This document shows, piece after piece, positions 16,257 through 24,199 of a stretch of 64,000 nucleotides of DNA; position 1 is the first letter of the stretch; every line of letters starts with the position of its first letter. Origin of the DNA: Bacillota bacterium (GTDB lineage Bacteria; Bacillota; Sulfobacillia; JAJYWN01). The stretch covers positions 1 to 64,000 of the forward strand of contig JAJYWN010000081.1 in assembly GCA_021791495.1 (NCBI GenBank), in the 5' to 3' direction. Under the pieces are notes generated by a model that worked only from the letters and a program-made list of their open reading frames with translations, was not told where the DNA came from and did no database searches. The position numbers were made by a program, and so were the translations under genes.

Positions 16257-17451
16257 AATCCTGGAACGCGACCTCTCTCTGAAGATCCTGTCCGTGCTCC
16301 TGGCCGTCATTCTCTGGTTTCAGGTGGTCAGCCAGCAGAACCCAGAGCGGCAAGTCACCATAAAGAACGTTCCGGTGAGTTATGTAAAGGTCGACTCTTC
16401 CCTGGTCATCATGGACAAGAAACCGGACGTCATTGAAGTCCAGATCAAGGGGTACAAACGGTTCGTGGACACCGTCACCGCCGCCGACATCAAGGCCACG
16501 GTGGACCTCTCCGGCGCCTCCACCGGCAAGGATCTATACCCCATTGAAGTGACCATATCGAAGGACAAGGTCGAATTCGTCGAGGCCAGCCCGGCCCAGG
16601 CCACGGTCCGGTTCGAGAACCTGGTCACGAAGAGCGTGCCGGTGGAAGTGGTGGCGTCGAACCTTGATCCCGATTTCGCCAGTTCTCAGGTGACCGTGAG
16701 GCCGTCGGCGATATCCGTCAGCGGCCCGGCCTCGGTGGTGCAGCGGGTGGCCAGGATGGTGGCCGAGGTTGACCTGCGCGGCGCCACCGCCACGGTCCAG
16801 CAGCAGGTACAGGTCAGGCCGGTGGACGCCGACGGCAATGAAGTGAAGAACGTCAGTTTCACCAAGGCCCCCGTGGACGTCAGCGTGCCCATCCTTAAAC
16901 TGCCGCCCGCCAAGTCGGTTCAGGTTACTTTACCCAGCGTGGTGGGTTCGCCGGCCAAGGGTTTCCGCGTGGGCACCGTCACCGTGGAACCGTCTTCGGT
17001 GACCATCCGCGGCCTGCCGGCCCTGATCGAGGACATCACTTCGGTCACGGCGCAGGCGGTGGATGTCACCGGGGCCAGCGCCAATGTCATCAAAGAAGTG
17101 GCGGTGGTTGCGCCGCAGGGCGTCGAGATGGTGGAACCGCGGTCAATCCAGGTCACCGTGACCATCGTGCCGGAAACGGGCGCCACCAAGACTCTGGAAG
17201 TGCCGGTGAAAGTTGTGAACGGTGCCGCCAATCTGAAATACGCTTTGGAGGCCAGTACCGTGAAGGTTACGGTCAACGGTCTGGCCAGCGACATTGACAA
17301 CTTACGCGCCGATTCCATCGACGCGTCGGTGGACGTCACCGGCTTGGCCGCCGGCCACTATCAACAGAACGTCACCGTGCGCGTACCGGCCGGAATACAG
17401 GTCTCTTCAACTGACCCGGCCAATGTCGGTGTGACCGTCTCCGGGCCTTAG
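16249..17451 (+). CDS. cdaR: CdaA regulatory protein CdaR (YbbR-domain)
   Basis: The start is ATG 16249 with GGGGGGAGG upstream, overlapping cdaA by 8 bases; a longer in-frame TTG start at 16225 is less likely. The 400-residue protein has one N-terminal anchor (SLKILSVLLAVILWFQVV) and then about four YbbR repeats outside the membrane, each of the form V-x-V-x-x-x-x-x-G (for example VPVEVVAS, VSVPILKL, LEVPVKVV). In Bacillus and Staphylococcus this protein binds CdaA and alters its activity. Low Cys content and Val/Thr-rich beta strands fit an extracytoplasmic location. It sits 89 bases before glmM. Confidence 0.95.
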   Translation: MDKILERDLSLKILSVLLAVILWFQVVSQQNPERQVTIKNVPVSYVKVDSSLVIMDKKPDVIEVQIKGYKRFVDTVTAADIKATVDLSGASTGKDLYPIEVTISKDKVEFVEASPAQATVRFENLVTKSVPVEVVASNLDPDFASSQVTVRPSAISVSGPASVVQRVARMVAEVDLRGATATVQQQVQVRPVDADGNEVKNVSFTKAPVDVSVPILKLPPAKSVQVTLPSVVGSPAKGFRVGTVTVEPSSVTIRGLPALIEDITSVTAQAVDVTGASANVIKEVAVVAPQGVEMVEPRSIQVTVTIVPETGATKTLEVPVKVVNGAANLKYALEASTVKVTVNGLASDIDNLRADSIDASVDVTGLAAGHYQQNVTVRVPAGIQVSSTDPANVGVTVSGP

Positions 17452-17540
17452 GCCAGGTGCCTGTAGGGAGGCACGCTTCCTTGGGTCATCCGTCCAGAAC
17501 ACCTTTCGGTGCATACTCTAGAACCAGGTGAAGAGAAAAC

Positions 17541-18950
17541 ATGACAGACAGGATCTTTGGAACCGATGGCGTGCGCGGTGTCGCCAACCAGACGCTGAAC
17601 GCGGAACTAGCTCTGGCCCTGGGACGGGCGGGGACCAAACTCTTGGCCGGCGGGAAAGAACGTCCGGCCATTCTTGTGGGGCGCGACACGCGGCTATCGG
17701 GTGACATGCTGGAAGCCGCACTAGTGGCCGGTATCTGCTCGGCGGGAGGGGAAGCTCTTTTGCTCGGCGTGGTGTCCACGCCGGCGGTGGCTTACCTTAC
17801 CAAGGACGCCGGAGCGGCGGCGGGCGTGATGATTTCGGCCTCCCACAACCCCATCGAGGACAACGGCATCAAGTTCTTCTCCGGTGATGGATTCAAGCTC
17901 AGCGACGAGACGGAGGACCGTCTGGCGGAGCTGGCCTTCCGGCCTCTGGCAGAGCTGGGCTTGCCAGTGGGGACAGGCGTGGGACGCGCGCGGTCCGCGG
18001 CGAGTCTGATGGAACGCTATCTTGAGCATGCGGCCGGGCTGGTTTCCGGTGCCGGCGCCTCGGCCGGCGACTCGGCCGGCGCAGATGGCCGGGCGGCCGC
18101 CGGTGCAAGCGGAGAACCCCTGAAGGGTTTGAAAGTAGTCATCGACTGTGGTAACGGCAGCGCCTCGGCCTTCGCGCCCGCGCTGTTGCGGCGTTTGGGG
18201 GCGACGGTCTGGGCCTTGAACGATGCCGGCGACGGGGCCCTTATCAATGTAAGCAGCGGCTCCACGGCACCCGACACCATGGCGGCCGAAGTGGTGCGGC
18301 GGGGCGCGGACCTCGGTATCGCTCACGACGGCGACGCCGACCGGGTGTTCCTGGTGGACGAAAAGGGCCGCATCGTGGACGGCGACGGGATTATGGCCGT
18401 GTGCGGGCTGGATCTTTTGGAGCGCGGCGAGCTCCCGAAGAATACTGTGGTAGGGACAGTGATGAGTAATTTCGGGCTGGAGCTGGCTCTGAAAGAGCGG
18501 GGCGCAGTGCTCCGGCGCGCCAAGGTCGGTGACCGCTACGTCCTGGAAACCATGCTCCGCGATGGTTACACCTATGGCGGCGAGCAGTCGGGGCACGTCA
18601 TCAACCTGCGGCATAACACAACCGGCGACGGCGTTTTGACGGCTCTTCAGGTGATCGATGTGATGCGGCGGCGCGGTAAGCCCTTGTCGGAGCTGGCCGC
18701 CGTGGTGGAGAAGGTGCCCCAGCAGTTGTTAGAGGTGCCGGTGGCGGATAAGAGTCGCCTGGAGCACAGTGCTGGGGTGAAGGAAGCCGTCGGCCGGGCG
18801 GAAGCGAAGCTGAATGGAAGGGGGAGGGTGCTGGTACGGGCGTCGGGTACGCAACCGGTGATCCGCGTCATGGTCGAAGGGCCGGACGGCGGCCTGGTGG
18901 CGCAAGTGGCCCGCGAACTTGCTGATGCAGTGGACCGCAACATGAGGTAA
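17541..18950 (+). CDS. glmM: Phosphoglucosamine mutase GlmM
   Basis: The 469-residue enzyme converts glucosamine-6-phosphate to glucosamine-1-phosphate for UDP-GlcNAc and wall synthesis. It shows FGTDGVRG at 6-13, the phosphoserine loop ISASHNP with Ser101, the metal-binding DGDADR near 270 and the sugar-binding GEQSGH. The C-terminal phosphate loop is RASGTQPVIRVMVE, with Gln where relatives have Glu. An Ala/Gly/Ser-rich insertion near 172-190 (GAGASAGDSAGADG) makes it longer than the usual 445-450 residues. The start is ATG 17541 with AGGTGA upstream. It is third in the cdaA-cdaR-glmM operon, and GlmM also binds and inhibits CdaA in Bacillota. Confidence 0.97.
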   Translation: MTDRIFGTDGVRGVANQTLNAELALALGRAGTKLLAGGKERPAILVGRDTRLSGDMLEAALVAGICSAGGEALLLGVVSTPAVAYLTKDAGAAAGVMISASHNPIEDNGIKFFSGDGFKLSDETEDRLAELAFRPLAELGLPVGTGVGRARSAASLMERYLEHAAGLVSGAGASAGDSAGADGRAAAGASGEPLKGLKVVIDCGNGSASAFAPALLRRLGATVWALNDAGDGALINVSSGSTAPDTMAAEVVRRGADLGIAHDGDADRVFLVDEKGRIVDGDGIMAVCGLDLLERGELPKNTVVGTVMSNFGLELALKERGAVLRRAKVGDRYVLETMLRDGYTYGGEQSGHVINLRHNTTGDGVLTALQVIDVMRRRGKPLSELAAVVEKVPQQLLEVPVADKSRLEHSAGVKEAVGRAEAKLNGRGRVLVRASGTQPVIRVMVEGPDGGLVAQVARELADAVDRNMR

Positions 18951-18995
18951 GATAAGGACGTCGACGGAAACCGCGCGGAGCGGGAAAGCAATCGG

Positions 18996-19190
18996 ATAGC
19001 AAATTAGCGCCAGAACTCGCAGTGTGAGCAAGAAGCCTTGGCGCGAACCACGTGCCAGGGTGGCGAGTTGACGAGGTGGGGGATCTCGGATCATTCGGCG
19101 GGTGACCCCCGGCCTTCCAAGGCCGTTAGCTGGCCCTCCAAAAACGGCGGGTGACTGCCGCGGACAAAAGGGCCGCACTTGGACTCCGCG
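18996..19190 (+). ncRNA. glmS ribozyme: glmS self-cleaving ribozyme/riboswitch
   Basis: The region between glmM and glmS contains the conserved core of the glmS ribozyme. TTAGCGCCAGAACT spans 19004-19017, with the expected cleavage between A19006 and G19007. It is followed by AGTTGACGAGG, ATCTCGGATCATTCGGCGGG near 19083-19102 and a downstream GGCGGGTGACTGCC pseudoknot arm near 19144-19157. Glucosamine-6-phosphate acts as a cofactor for self-cleavage, which destabilises the glmS mRNA. Placement directly before glmS and element-by-element match to the Bacillus sequence make the assignment secure; the 3' boundary is approximate. Confidence 0.95.
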
Positions 19191-19264
19191 CAGCTTTTTC
19201 GGGGCGAGCGCGGTATTTTTGTGCCCGCCCGCGACCAAATACGCGCTGGAGGGAACATATCAGT

Positions 19265-21211
19265 ATGTGCGGCATTGTCGGCTACGTTGGGCCGAAGAAG
19301 GCCTTGCCCATCTTGATCGATGGGTTGAAACGCCTGGAGTACCGCGGTTACGACTCGGCGGGGGTCGCCGTGGTCACCCGGGTGCAAGATCACCCCACTC
19401 TCCGTCTGGATGACGGCGTTACGCGCACCAGCTTCCGTCCCACTATCGAAGTGGTAAAGACCAAGGGGCGGATGACGGACCTGGAAGCCAAGATCGGCGA
19501 AAGCCGCCTGGACGAACGGGCTCGGCCCGGTGTGGTGGCTATGGGTCATACACGGTGGGCCACCCACGGGGTGCCCTCGGACCGTAACGCCCACCCCCAC
19601 ACCGGCTGCGACGGCCAGTTCGCCGTGGTGCATAACGGGATCATCGAGAACTATGCTGCTTTGAAAGAAGAGCTCCAGAAGGAAGGTCACACTTTCCGAT
19701 CCGAGACCGACACCGAAGTGGTGCCTCACCTCTTGGAGAAGTACTATCAAGGCGACCTCGAAGAAGCCGTCCGCGCTACCGTGCGGCGGTTGAAGGGCGC
19801 GTTCGCCTTGGTCATCGCTTCCGCCGAACAGCCGGACCGCCTCGTCGTCGTGAAGAGCTCCAGCCCGCTCGTGATGGGGCTGGGCGACGGCGAGAACATC
19901 GTCGCCTCCGACATCCAAGCCCTGCTCCCGCACACGCGGCGTGTGGTGGTGCTGGATGAGGGCGAGATGGCTGTGGTGCGGCGTGACGGCGTGGACGTGA
20001 CGACCTTCACCGGCGTGCCGGTGGAGAAGAAAGTGTGGGAGGTGCCCTGGGATCCGATTCAGGCCGAACTGGGCACCTTTCCCCACTTCATGCTGAAGGA
20101 AATCCATGAACAGCCGCGCGCTCTCCGTGATACTCTGGCGGGGCGGGTGTCGGAAGATGGCGACATCGACCTTGGCCTGAAGATGAGCGACGCGGAGCTG
20201 GCGGCGGCCGAGCGCATCTACCTGGTGGCTTGCGGCACCGCCTACCACGCCGGGCTGGTGGGGCGTTACCTGATCGAGCGGTTGGCGCGGACGGCGGCCG
20301 AGGCCGATGTGGCCTCGGAGTTCCGCTACCGTGACCCCATCCTGCGGCCCGGCAAGGACCTAATGGTGGTCATCAGCCAGTCGGGCGAGACGGCCGACAC
20401 TCTGGCGGCGCTGAGAGAGGCGAAACGGCAGGGTGTCAAGGTCGTCGCCATCACGAACGTGCGCGGCAGTTCGGTGGACCGCGAGGCCGACGAGACCATT
20501 CACACTTGGGCGGGGCCGGAGATCGCCGTGGCCTCGACCAAGGCTTACACGACACAGATCGCCGTGCTGACTGCCTTCGCCCTCTATCTGGCGAGGGCCA
20601 AGGGCACTATCGATGTGGGCGACGGCCGCGGTGCCGGCGATGGCGAGGGCCACGGCGACGGCGGCGAACTGTGGCGGCGGCTCGCCGGCGACCTGCGGGC
20701 CCTTCCTCAGAAGGCCCAGGCCATGCTGGCACACGAGGCAGCGGTCAAGGAGTTCGCCCGCGAGTGCGTCCAGTGGCACGACGTTTTCTTCATCGGCCGC
20801 GGGCTGGACTATTCCGTGGCCATGGAAGGGCAACTGAAGCTGAAAGAGATCTCCTACATCCACGCCGAGGCGTACGCGGCGGGCGAGTTGAAGCACGGCA
20901 CGCTGGCCCTCATCGTGGAGGGGGTGCCGGTGGTGGCCCTGGCCACGCAGGACGCCTTGAAGGATAAGACGGCCAGCAACATCCAGGAGGTCAAGGCGCG
21001 CGGCGCCACCGTCCTGACGCTGGTCAAGGATACCGACAAGGAGATCACCCAACAGTCCAACCGGGTCATCCCCGTGCCCGATACCCACGACTACTTGATG
21101 CCGGCGCTGACGGCTATCCCGCTGCAGCTCCTGGCCTACCACGCCGCTATCCTCCGGGGCTGCGACGTGGATAAGCCGCGGAATCTGGCTAAGTCGGTGA
21201 CGGTGGAATAG
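19265..21211 (+). CDS. glmS: Glutamine-fructose-6-phosphate aminotransferase GlmS
   Basis: The start is ATG 19265 with GGAGGG upstream, so the mature N-terminus is the catalytic cysteine of MCGIVGYVG. The glutaminase domain (about 1-240, with RGYDSAG and HTRWATHG) releases ammonia, which the two SIS domains (ACGTAYHAG, SQSGETADT, CGTA-like sugar-phosphate loops) transfer to fructose-6-phosphate. The C-terminus LAKSVTVE is canonical. At 648 residues it is longer than the usual 600-610 because of a Gly/Asp/His-rich insertion near 455-475 (DVGDGRGAGDGEGHGDGG) and a loop near 45-60. It is controlled by the upstream ribozyme. An in-frame extension to 19151 runs through the ribozyme and is rejected. 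Confidence 0.98.
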   Translation: MCGIVGYVGPKKALPILIDGLKRLEYRGYDSAGVAVVTRVQDHPTLRLDDGVTRTSFRPTIEVVKTKGRMTDLEAKIGESRLDERARPGVVAMGHTRWATHGVPSDRNAHPHTGCDGQFAVVHNGIIENYAALKEELQKEGHTFRSETDTEVVPHLLEKYYQGDLEEAVRATVRRLKGAFALVIASAEQPDRLVVVKSSSPLVMGLGDGENIVASDIQALLPHTRRVVVLDEGEMAVVRRDGVDVTTFTGVPVEKKVWEVPWDPIQAELGTFPHFMLKEIHEQPRALRDTLAGRVSEDGDIDLGLKMSDAELAAAERIYLVACGTAYHAGLVGRYLIERLARTAAEADVASEFRYRDPILRPGKDLMVVISQSGETADTLAALREAKRQGVKVVAITNVRGSSVDREADETIHTWAGPEIAVASTKAYTTQIAVLTAFALYLARAKGTIDVGDGRGAGDGEGHGDGGELWRRLAGDLRALPQKAQAMLAHEAAVKEFARECVQWHDVFFIGRGLDYSVAMEGQLKLKEISYIHAEAYAAGELKHGTLALIVEGVPVVALATQDALKDKTASNIQEVKARGATVLTLVKDTDKEITQQSNRVIPVPDTHDYLMPALTAIPLQLLAYHAAILRGCDVDKPRNLAKSVTVE

Positions 21212-21263
21212 GGCCGGACGATTGGCAGAAAAGGGCCAGATCAGACAAGCTGGACAGGGATCT

Positions 21264-21289
21264 GAGGCCGGGCAATGACGCCCGGCCTC
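21264..21289 (+). terminator. Hairpin after glmS, terminator-like
   Basis: GAGGCCGGGC at 21264-21273 and GCCCGGCCTC at 21280-21289 form a perfect 10-bp stem with a 6-base loop, 52 bases after the glmS stop. No T-run follows, so it may act with Rho or as an RNA 3'-end stabiliser. Confidence 0.5.
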
Positions 21290-21412
21290 TGGCTGCTGAC
21301 AAAGAGGTCAGCCAATCCGCAAACCACCTCATCTGAACTGTGCCTGTCGCGGCCGGGAGGGTGTGTGTAGTCGTTATCGGGGGGTGGGGGGTATCCGCCG
21401 CCATGGGGTCGC

Positions 21413-21753
21413 GGGAGTCAACTCGGGATACACTTCCGAGACCGACAGGGTATCTTGGGTTTACCCCCGGCGATTGAGCCGGCTTTCACGAGAAGGCAGC
21501 AGGTCTCTCGAGGTGAGGATCGCCCGGCCTTGCCTTCTTTTCTGCTGCTTGAAAGCGCGGGTCCACATTCGCGCTCCCGGGCGGCGCGATAGCCCGGGGG
21601 ACAGTGGGTTCCGATGGGGCACGGGTGGGTTTCGACAGTCGGCGGGTAAGGCCCGAAAGGGCTCTCTAATACCCCCCTGGGGTATGGTTCGGCGAAGGGG
21701 AGTAAACCCAAGACACCCTGTCAATTCGCCGAAGGTATCTGGGATTGACTCCA
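21413..21753. repeat. Inverted-repeat element with four alternating GGTATC-type units
   Basis: A 61-base left arm (21413-21473) and a right arm (21693-21753) are imperfect inverted repeats. Their best-matching inner part (ACAGGGTATCTTGGGTTTAC, right arm differing at one base) spans 21445-21464. Each arm itself consists of two oppositely oriented copies of a shorter unit close to GGTATCTTGGGTTTACCCC, so four units alternate in direction. A further palindrome, ATACCCC-CCT-GGGGTAT, lies at 21669-21685. The core between the arms has no believable gene. The layout fits a small non-autonomous mobile element (MITE-like) or a multi-site regulatory array. I saw no clear target-site duplication. Confidence 0.5.
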
Positions 21754-21924
21754 CCTGTGGTTGCTACCGCGCCTTGGTGAAACCGCCGGCGGGAGGCTTC
21801 GGCTTCCGGTTGTCGAAAGACCAGTCGGTTATTTCCCCTCCTCAGTCTGAAACGCGGGAGGTCGGTCGACACTAGGGAAGCTGCACTTACGCGGAATGCG
21901 GGACTTCAGGCGCAGATCCAGGAC

Positions 21925-22311
21925 TTGTTCAGGGAGGTCAATTCTCTGCGCGCTGAGAAGAACCGGCTGGCCGACCAAGTAAGTGCGCTTACAGCCAAGC
22001 TTCACTCCGAGTCCGTCACGCCCCTCGTTCTTAACAGTGACAGTGTGCTGCGGTACCTGAGAGAACAGGGGCTCGACGACCCAGTCAACCAGGTCTTGAC
22101 GGATCTCAAGAAACGCCCGGACTTGATTCCCTTCGATGCTGAGTTAGGCGGCACGATGGCTTTCCGGGACACCGCGAAGTGGATCCTGACGGAGAAGTGG
22201 GTCTTGGCGTACTTTGAAGACGGGCATGTCGGCGGCCGAGCCCTGCTTGAGTACTCGGTAGCTAACGGGAAACTCGTGTGGAGGCGCGTGGCCGCATACT
22301 TGATCCGTTGA
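21925..22311 (+). CDS. Unknown coiled-coil protein, probably 5'-incomplete
   Basis: The frame encodes an N-terminal coiled coil (LFREVNSLRAEKNRLADQVS) and a C-terminal globular part ending in WRRVAAYLIR. The only good start is TTG 21925 (128 residues), with no strong ribosome site. The coiled coil clearly begins about 15 residues earlier in frame (TREAALTRNAGLQAQIQDL), and no ATG, GTG or TTG precedes it before the stop at 21778. The upstream end, including perhaps a membrane anchor, may have been lost when the inverted-repeat element next to it arrived. I do not recognise the family. It is followed after 16 bases by another unknown gene. Confidence 0.55.
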   Translation: MFREVNSLRAEKNRLADQVSALTAKLHSESVTPLVLNSDSVLRYLREQGLDDPVNQVLTDLKKRPDLIPFDAELGGTMAFRDTAKWILTEKWVLAYFEDGHVGGRALLEYSVANGKLVWRRVAAYLIR

Positions 22312-22327
22312 AAGGGAGGGTAGGGCG

Positions 22328-22933
22328 TTGGGCAGGCTGAAGGTGGCCTTGTCATGGAAGGCCTGGATCTTGGTGGCCGTGTCTGCTCTCGCCCTCGCGG
22401 TGGCGGCCTTCGTCGTGGCTTACTGGGCTTTGTCCTTCCTCATCCCATCGAGCAGGCCGGTCGCCACTCTGGCCCAGGGAGGCGTCTGGGCAACGGATAG
22501 CGCAACCGGGCGGCCCCCAGAGGCGCTCCTCCTTGTCATCCCGTCCGGGGAAAGCGGGTCGGATCGCGACCGGTACGTAACGTACACGGACAAGGCTCAG
22601 ATCGAGGCCATCCACCGGCGTTTCCAAGGGCTCACGGCCAGGCGGGTATCGGATTCCGTGGGCAACAGGCTGGAGGCCACGGGTAGGGGGCTCCACCTGT
22701 GCTACAACGACGACAAGGGCCGCGACATCCTCATCACCGAAGAGGGGCGAGTCATTGTGCTGGTCGACGGCGGGGAGATCCGCAACCGGTCGCGACTCAC
22801 CTGGCTCTGGTGGCGCCTGGACAAGCTCAGAGGGCGCTCCACGGCAGTCTACTACGTGACCGCCCCCGACTCGTCCGTACTGGAATGGGCCCGGACCGTG
22901 AAAGCCGAAGCCCTGAAGAGTTTCACCAAGTAG
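22328..22933 (+). CDS. Unknown single-pass membrane protein
   Basis: The start is TTG 22328, chosen because GGGAGGG lies 8 bases upstream. The 201-residue protein has a short cytoplasmic tail, one strong membrane helix (residues 12-38, LVAVSALALAVAAFVVAYWA) and a soluble domain that should lie outside the cell. The soluble part has mixed alpha/beta character (YVTYTDKAQIEAIHRRF, DILITEEGRVIVLVDGGEI) and one Cys. I do not recognise it. It sits between a coiled-coil gene and a lipoprotein gene, all plus strand with short gaps, followed by an ABC exporter, suggesting a shared envelope role. Confidence 0.7.
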   Translation: MGRLKVALSWKAWILVAVSALALAVAAFVVAYWALSFLIPSSRPVATLAQGGVWATDSATGRPPEALLLVIPSGESGSDRDRYVTYTDKAQIEAIHRRFQGLTARRVSDSVGNRLEATGRGLHLCYNDDKGRDILITEEGRVIVLVDGGEIRNRSRLTWLWWRLDKLRGRSTAVYYVTAPDSSVLEWARTVKAEALKSFTK

Positions 22934-22997
22934 CGCCACTTGATCATCCCAAAGATGGGCGGCGGCAGCACGAACGCGAGGGGGAGGAGAGGCACCT

Positions 22998-24116
22998 GTG
23001 CGTAAGTTCCTAATCCCAAGCCTGGCCCTGATTCCAACTCTGGCCCTTTCGCTAATGCTGGTGACGTCTTGCGCCAAGTCTTCCCAACCCCCTCCCAGCC
23101 AGGAAGTGTATTACTATCGTGGCCCCGGACCGGGGAACGACGGTCGTCCATACGTTTTACCCACTCTTGAACAGCTGAAGCGGGAAGGCGCAGGCCTGAC
23201 CCGTGTCTACCCCAAGCAAGTCCGAGGGGTGTGGAACCCGTCTCCCATCTTCGCCTACTTGATGGTCCGGGACGATCTGGAAAAGCTGAAAGACCTGGGG
23301 GTCAACACGATTTACGTAAACCTTCTCTACCAGTATGTTGGCGGGAAGTTCGTTCTCCAGTCGTTTCCCGGCATACCGCTGGAAAAGGCGGAGAGGGAGT
23401 ATATCGACCGGATCGTCAAGATCAAGAAAGCGGGGTTCTCGGTAGCCCTTCTACCCCATTTTGGCTCGTTCGCCGGTCAAGCGGAGCGTATTCCCGCGCT
23501 CGACGCGGCTTCCCAGGATGCCCTGGAACAGGCAAAGAAGTGGGCCGAGATCTGCGAGGAATATAAGGTGGAGTACTTCGCGCCCGCCAACGAGTACGAG
23601 TGGTGGCTGGGCGGTGCTCAAGGTCTATCAAGAAATGAGGCGGTGCAGCGGAGCAGCCGGTGGAACGCCGAGGCGCTGGCGGCTGTCAGGAAAGTCTATA
23701 AAGGCAAGGTCATGTTCCGGGCGTCCGAGTACGCTCTGAACGCCGAGCCATTGCCCTCCGCGGCTGGGTTTGACGTACTAGGTTTCGCGCTGACACTGCA
23801 GGGCCGCGACCGCAAACAAGATCAGGACCACATACAGAAGGTGTTCGCCAACGCCCGGAAGGTTGCCGAGAAAGACCACCTGGCCTGGAGGGTGGACGAG
23901 TTCTTCCTCTTTTCCAAGGACCACACTGCACAAGAGATGAGTGACCTGTACATGGTGGTCCTTGACGAGTACCGCCAGGCTATGAAGAGTGATACGCCCC
24001 CTGAGGGCTTTACTTTTTTCGGGTGGAACATGCCCGACTGTGCTATCCGCGGTACCGCTGTGGCTGAGACCGTTAGGCGCTACTTCACTGACCCAGATGG
24101 ACTCGGAACCAAGTAG
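22998..24116 (+). CDS. Lipoprotein with glycoside-hydrolase-like TIM barrel
   Basis: The start is GTG 22998 with GGAGGAGAGG upstream. A signal peptide ends in the lipobox LVTSC (Cys25), so the protein is anchored to the outer face of the membrane. The mature part looks like an (alpha/beta)8 glycosidase of the GH-A type: LGVNTIYVNLLYQY, GFSVALLPHFGSF, YFAPANEYEWW (an Asn-Glu pair at the end of a strand, where the acid/base sits in that clan), WRVDEFFLF and EGFTFFGWN. It could be a glycosidase (GH53/GH113-like layout) or a barrel that only binds sugar. The polysaccharide is unknown. It precedes an ABC exporter gene in the same direction. Confidence 0.75.
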   Translation: MRKFLIPSLALIPTLALSLMLVTSCAKSSQPPPSQEVYYYRGPGPGNDGRPYVLPTLEQLKREGAGLTRVYPKQVRGVWNPSPIFAYLMVRDDLEKLKDLGVNTIYVNLLYQYVGGKFVLQSFPGIPLEKAEREYIDRIVKIKKAGFSVALLPHFGSFAGQAERIPALDAASQDALEQAKKWAEICEEYKVEYFAPANEYEWWLGGAQGLSRNEAVQRSSRWNAEALAAVRKVYKGKVMFRASEYALNAEPLPSAAGFDVLGFALTLQGRDRKQDQDHIQKVFANARKVAEKDHLAWRVDEFFLFSKDHTAQEMSDLYMVVLDEYRQAMKSDTPPEGFTFFGWNMPDCAIRGTAVAETVRRYFTDPDGLGTK

Positions 24117-24199
24117 ACCTGAACCAAGGGAGGTTGACTGGCCCACCCCCGGACAGCTAGCATGGAACAGGATGCTGTCTCGGCGGGAGGGTCTGGCCT

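Noticed and set aside
21363-21875. 170-codon plus-strand frame across the inverted-repeat element
   Set aside because: It runs through both repeat arms, is rich in Arg/Ser/Gly without secondary-structure pattern, and has no ribosome site.
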